From Patagioenas fasciata (Eukaryota > Chordata > Aves > Columbiformes > Columbidae): a DNA stretch of 64,000 nucleotides. The notes under the pieces are model-generated. The model had not been told where the DNA came from. It did not search any database and worked only from the letters and a program-made list of their open reading frames with translations. The position numbers were made by a program, and so were the translations under genes. The DNA is taken from NCBI RefSeq assembly GCF_037038585.1, contig NC_092560.1:61057549-61121548 (forward strand), in the 5' to 3' direction. The stretch's first letter is position 1. Every line of letters begins with the position of its first letter. Of this stretch, positions 60,484 through 64,000 are shown one piece after another.

Positions 60484-61255
60484 GTCATAGAAGCATGTAG
60501 AATGGAGGTGACCTCCAGAGGCCACCAGTCCAACTTCCTACTAAAAGCAGGGCTAGTTAAGTCAGGTTGCTCAGCGCTGTGTCCAACCAAAGTTTAAATA
60601 CCTGCAAGGATGTAAATTTCAGTGCTTCTGTGGATCTGTGTTCCAGTGCTTGATCATCCCCATGGTAAAAATAATTTTCATATATCATGTCAAAACTTCC
60701 CCAGTTCCATCTTGTGCCTGTTGCCTCCCAGCCTTCTACTGTGCTCCTCTTGAAAAAATCTGGCTCTATCTTCTCTCAGCTCTCCCATTAGGTACCTGAA
60801 AACAGCAATCCTGTCTTACCTGATCCTTCCCTTCTTCAACCTGAAGAAGTCCTGGTCTGTCTTCCTCTCCTCACAGGGCGTGCTCCAGCCACTGAATATC
60901 CTTCCACAATGGCCCTCTGCTAAATTCGCTTCAGTTTGTCAACATCATTATTTTATTAGGGAGTTTGAAACTGGACTCCAGATTCAGTCTCACAAGTGCC
61001 AAACAAAGGGGAAGAATGACTTCTCTCAACTGGCTGGCTGCCCTCCTGTTCATACAACCTTGGATACCGGTAGCCTTCTGCTGGTGGCCAGGGTACACTG
61101 CTGGCTCATGCTGAATTTATTATCCATCAAGGCTCTCAACACATTTTCTCCATCTAGTCAGTCATCTGCCTGTACAGCTGCCTAGGGGTTATTCTGTCCC
61201 AAGTCTTTGCATTTTTCTTAGTTCAGCCTATTACCTCCAGGCTCTCGAGATTGCA
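60484..61255 (-). mobile_element. old, long CR1 LINE fragment
   Basis: Reverse CR1 with a diverged 3' end (tgtcatagaagcatgtagaat, ggaggtgacctccagaggcc). It continues through ctgaagaagtcctggtctg, ccacaatggccctctgct, and then a ggtggccagggtacactgct / catgctgaatttattatcc section, which I recognise from long 3' ends of older CR1 subfamilies. High divergence suggests the oldest CR1 in the window. Confidence 0.85.
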
Positions 61256-62043
61256 ATAGCCTCAGTACAGTCATGGCCATAAAACTGTATGGACAACAAA
61301 ATGGCCCATACTACATATCACATATAATGCCAAATCTCCTTGGGAACCTAATACTGGGCTAACTAAAGGTGAAGACAAAGGAGGAGGGAGTCAGTGCATG
61401 CTGAAAATTTTTAGAAATTCTCTTGATTGTTGCATTTTCAAGATGCATCACAAACATTATAAGCACTTACTACTGTTGCATTTGGAGAGCATCTCACTGG
61501 TACCCCTTATATTAGAATAACAGACAACATCTGTACTAATAAAGCAACTGGCACGAAACCGCATACCTCCATACTACGAACCTGTCTTAGCTCCCAAACC
61601 AAGGGGCTCATACACACAGCTCACTGGGAATGTCCCAGTTGCCCAGCAACTAGCTGGGAGAGTCCAACTGGCCCAGATCATGAGCTGGTCCAGCAGTTTA
61701 GTAATTCATATATTTGAGCTCCAGCAATAAAAACAAGCCCTGGTGCTGATTATTTTTCTGTTACAGATATTACTTTGGTTACTTTATGTACCTTTTATCT
61801 TTCATTGTCCAAACTTCTCTTTAAGACACACTTCCAGCAGTTCTTTCAATGATTGAACAGATTAGATTTGATTGACTCTGAATGAGAAGGGAGCACCAAA
61901 GTCATTTTAGTCTGACTTATTTTACCGAATTTCAGCTGTTGCAGTTAGGCATCTAAACTATACTAATTACCAAACCAGAGATCACCTAAATCACCTAAAG
62001 GGTGATTTGTTCCACCCTTTCTTAAAACTTTTTTTTTTTCTTG

Positions 62044-62100
62044 TATTCATTCATTCATTCAATCATTTATTTATTTATTTATTTGTTTGTTTGTTTGTTT
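62044..62100 (+). repeat. compound tetranucleotide microsatellite (ATTC)n(ATTT)n(GTTT)n
   Basis: Three tandem tetranucleotide motifs follow each other without interruption, about 57 bp in total, a likely polymorphic marker. Confidence 0.95.
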
Positions 62101-63035
62101 ACTTACAGAAAGGATAAATCACTCCCTGGAGCTACGTCCCTACTGAAACGGAGTCCATCATGTCTTTCTGATGCAAATAGCTCTTGAAATTAAGTCATGA
62201 ATTTAGGGAGAAAAATCTAAGTTGTCAGCACAATATTTATTTGCAAAGTCATTTATGATACAGCTTTATTTGCAGACTACTGAATCACTCCTTATGGCAA
62301 CTTGTTGGTTTTTTTTTTAGTATTGCAGTAAATGGGGCAATTATGTTTGAAAAGTTCGGAGGCCTCTGTGTTAGGTGAAAAGCTGATACTGCATAAAATA
62401 GCTTTCAAAAAGCAGCTGAATTAAGTATGTAAAATCATGTCTTCTTACTACTGAAAAAATGCTTCCATAATGTGAAAGGCTGTGTGAAAGTAATCCCACT
62501 AGATGTCACCATCCTTCCACCAAAAATTCATCAGCAAGTGGCTAGCTTTTCCTGAGTGCGATTTATAAACAACTACTGGTTCTACCAACACCGTACTGAG
62601 ATGAAGCTTTAGGTCACGTTTTGCCAGCTCTGTTGCTTTGTAATCCAATAAAAAGCTATGCGGTGTCATTTCCTTCTGGTGGCATTGTGTTTAGATAGTT
62701 TTAAAATGCTAATTCTCAGGTGAGAGCCCGATATGGGGTTTTATGGTAGCCCGGATTCATGAATATAAGAAACATTGTCAGTTAAGTTCATCCAATAATG
62801 CTGCTACAGCTCAGTCCAGCAGAGAGTGGCTTCGTGGAGAGTATGAAATCAAGACCCTGTTCCTATCTCTTTTGCTGATATACTTTTGACTTTGGCAAGG
62901 TATTTCACCTTAGCTTTTCTGTTTTCAGTTTACTGTTAACACTAACTTCCTCATTGCAGGAACTGTGCTAAATTATGTTGTTTGTTGGATTACCTTTATC
63001 CTAATTCAGTGACAGGTATTGTGCAAAGAGTCTGG

Positions 63036-63056
63036 AAAAAAAAAAAAAAAAAAAAA
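63036..63056 (+). repeat. poly-A run
   Basis: About 21 consecutive A residues with no recognised retrocopy beside it. Confidence 0.9.
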
Positions 63057-64000
63057 GCTATATAGGTCCAGCTGAGAAAAATGCTGAAAGGAAATATCCA
63101 CTCCCTATTCTAGCATTACCCCCTAACTCAGTAATCACTGAAACTTCCCTAGAGCCAGAGCTGGGGTTAGAGGACTTAGTAGATCCATTTGGTACTGGAC
63201 ATCTGAAGTCACCAGTTCCTGCTCCCTCTCATCTTATTCCACTGAGTGGCACCACCTTGCATTCATGTCTAAATTTGTAATGTCTGATACAGAAAGGAGC
63301 CAAATTCCATTCATCTCCCAGACAGGCTGTCCATCTTTTATCTGCTGTGGTCCAGGATCGAGTTTCCTACTCATTTTTTCACTACTGTTTTTCACAAAAA
63401 TTTGATTAAATGGAACATAATAAAAACATCTAATTGATAGGATCTTTATTTTCTCATAGATAGATCTGATCATTTGGAATTTAAGGAGAAATACCTATTT
63501 TCATGTTTAATAAGACAATGGAGAAAACACAGCCTTCCATGCATTTGAATTTTCTCCTATCATATTCCATTAGGTGCTTTTGTTCTTCAAAGTGAAAACC
63601 AGAAAAATAACTGTGCAATAACTACAACAGAAATGACCATAACTAAAGTCAAATCAAGTAGATGTACTCCAAACACAGACTTAACCAATTATATTCAACA
63701 TGTACCTCATTTCGCCCCCTCACTCCTGGAGTGATTGTCTCCTTGAGTTGAGCTCCCTTATCATTAGGTATGAGCAGGTAAGACCACAAACATGAAAGGC
63801 TCGTTTCATTTCCTGATAAAGATACTGTATTTTGGATTCGAAGAATAAAAGAATTTTTTGAGCCAACTGGCCTGTCACGTTACCACTGCAGTATGAAATA
63901 CTAGGAAAAAGAATAAAAAGTGACTGATGAGGAAAAGTAAAAAGGTTACTAAATACTTCCTATAAAAAGAATATAAACTGTCAGTCCTAATATGGATAGT

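Larger units (their letters stand above)
61256..64000. other. AT-rich intergenic DNA to the right edge
   Basis: No gene recognised. It contains the simple repeats listed at 62044-62100 and 63036-63056. A 79-codon - strand frame at 63234-63473 has no domain I know. Confidence 0.5.

Noticed and set aside
1..64000. CRISPR arrays, operons, tRNA or rRNA genes
   Set aside because: None seen; the window is vertebrate nuclear DNA and its repeats are CR1, LTR and simple repeats.

Overview
The window looks like nuclear DNA from a bird, probably a neoavian (non-galliform) species. It is AT-rich and dominated by 5'-truncated CR1 LINE fragments whose intact 3' ends finish in attctatg/attctgtg units. It also holds two solo LTRs of an avian ERV type (tgtgctgg...catgaca) that I associate with Neoaves. 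There is no prokaryotic gene organisation, CRISPR array, tRNA or rRNA.

Only two genes can be supported, and both lie on GC-rich, CpG-rich islands. (1) At about 9.1-10.7 kb on the + strand is a compact TOPORS-like RING-finger gene. It has a complete C3HC4 RING and a TOPORS homology segment, a probable non-coding first exon, a 122-bp 5'UTR intron and a nearby AATAAA. (2) On the - strand, 56.8-51.9 kb, is a complete five-exon MRPS30 gene (mitoribosomal protein mL65/PDCD9). All splice junctions are GT-AG and phase-compatible, giving 454 residues. Its promoter carries NRF-1-like, ETS-like, CCAAT and ZNF143-type sites, the usual set for a nuclear gene of mitochondrial translation.

Layout: 1-5.8 kb, AT-rich with no clear gene (one weak exon candidate at the left edge); 5.8-6.6 kb, GC-richer block ending in a 115-bp segment that recurs upstream of the RING gene; 6.8-9.1 kb, a nest of CR1 copies; 9.1-10.7 kb, the RING gene; 11.6-13.6 kb, an antisense CR1 retaining endonuclease and early reverse-transcriptase coding remnants; 14.0-14.4 kb, CR1; 15.7-16.3 kb, solo LTR; 16.3-39.0 kb, a long AT-rich gene desert; 39-46.2 kb, scattered CR1 fragments and a possible mariner end; 46.2-51.9 kb, 3' flank of MRPS30; 51.9-57.1 kb, MRPS30 with a second, older solo LTR in intron 4; 57.1-61.3 kb, three CR1 copies; 61.3-64 kb, AT-rich with nothing recognised.

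The two genes are not functionally linked by anything visible. I found no new multi-gene system. The most unusual object is the TOPORS-like gene with its duplicated upstream segment, which may mark a lineage-specific gene family.
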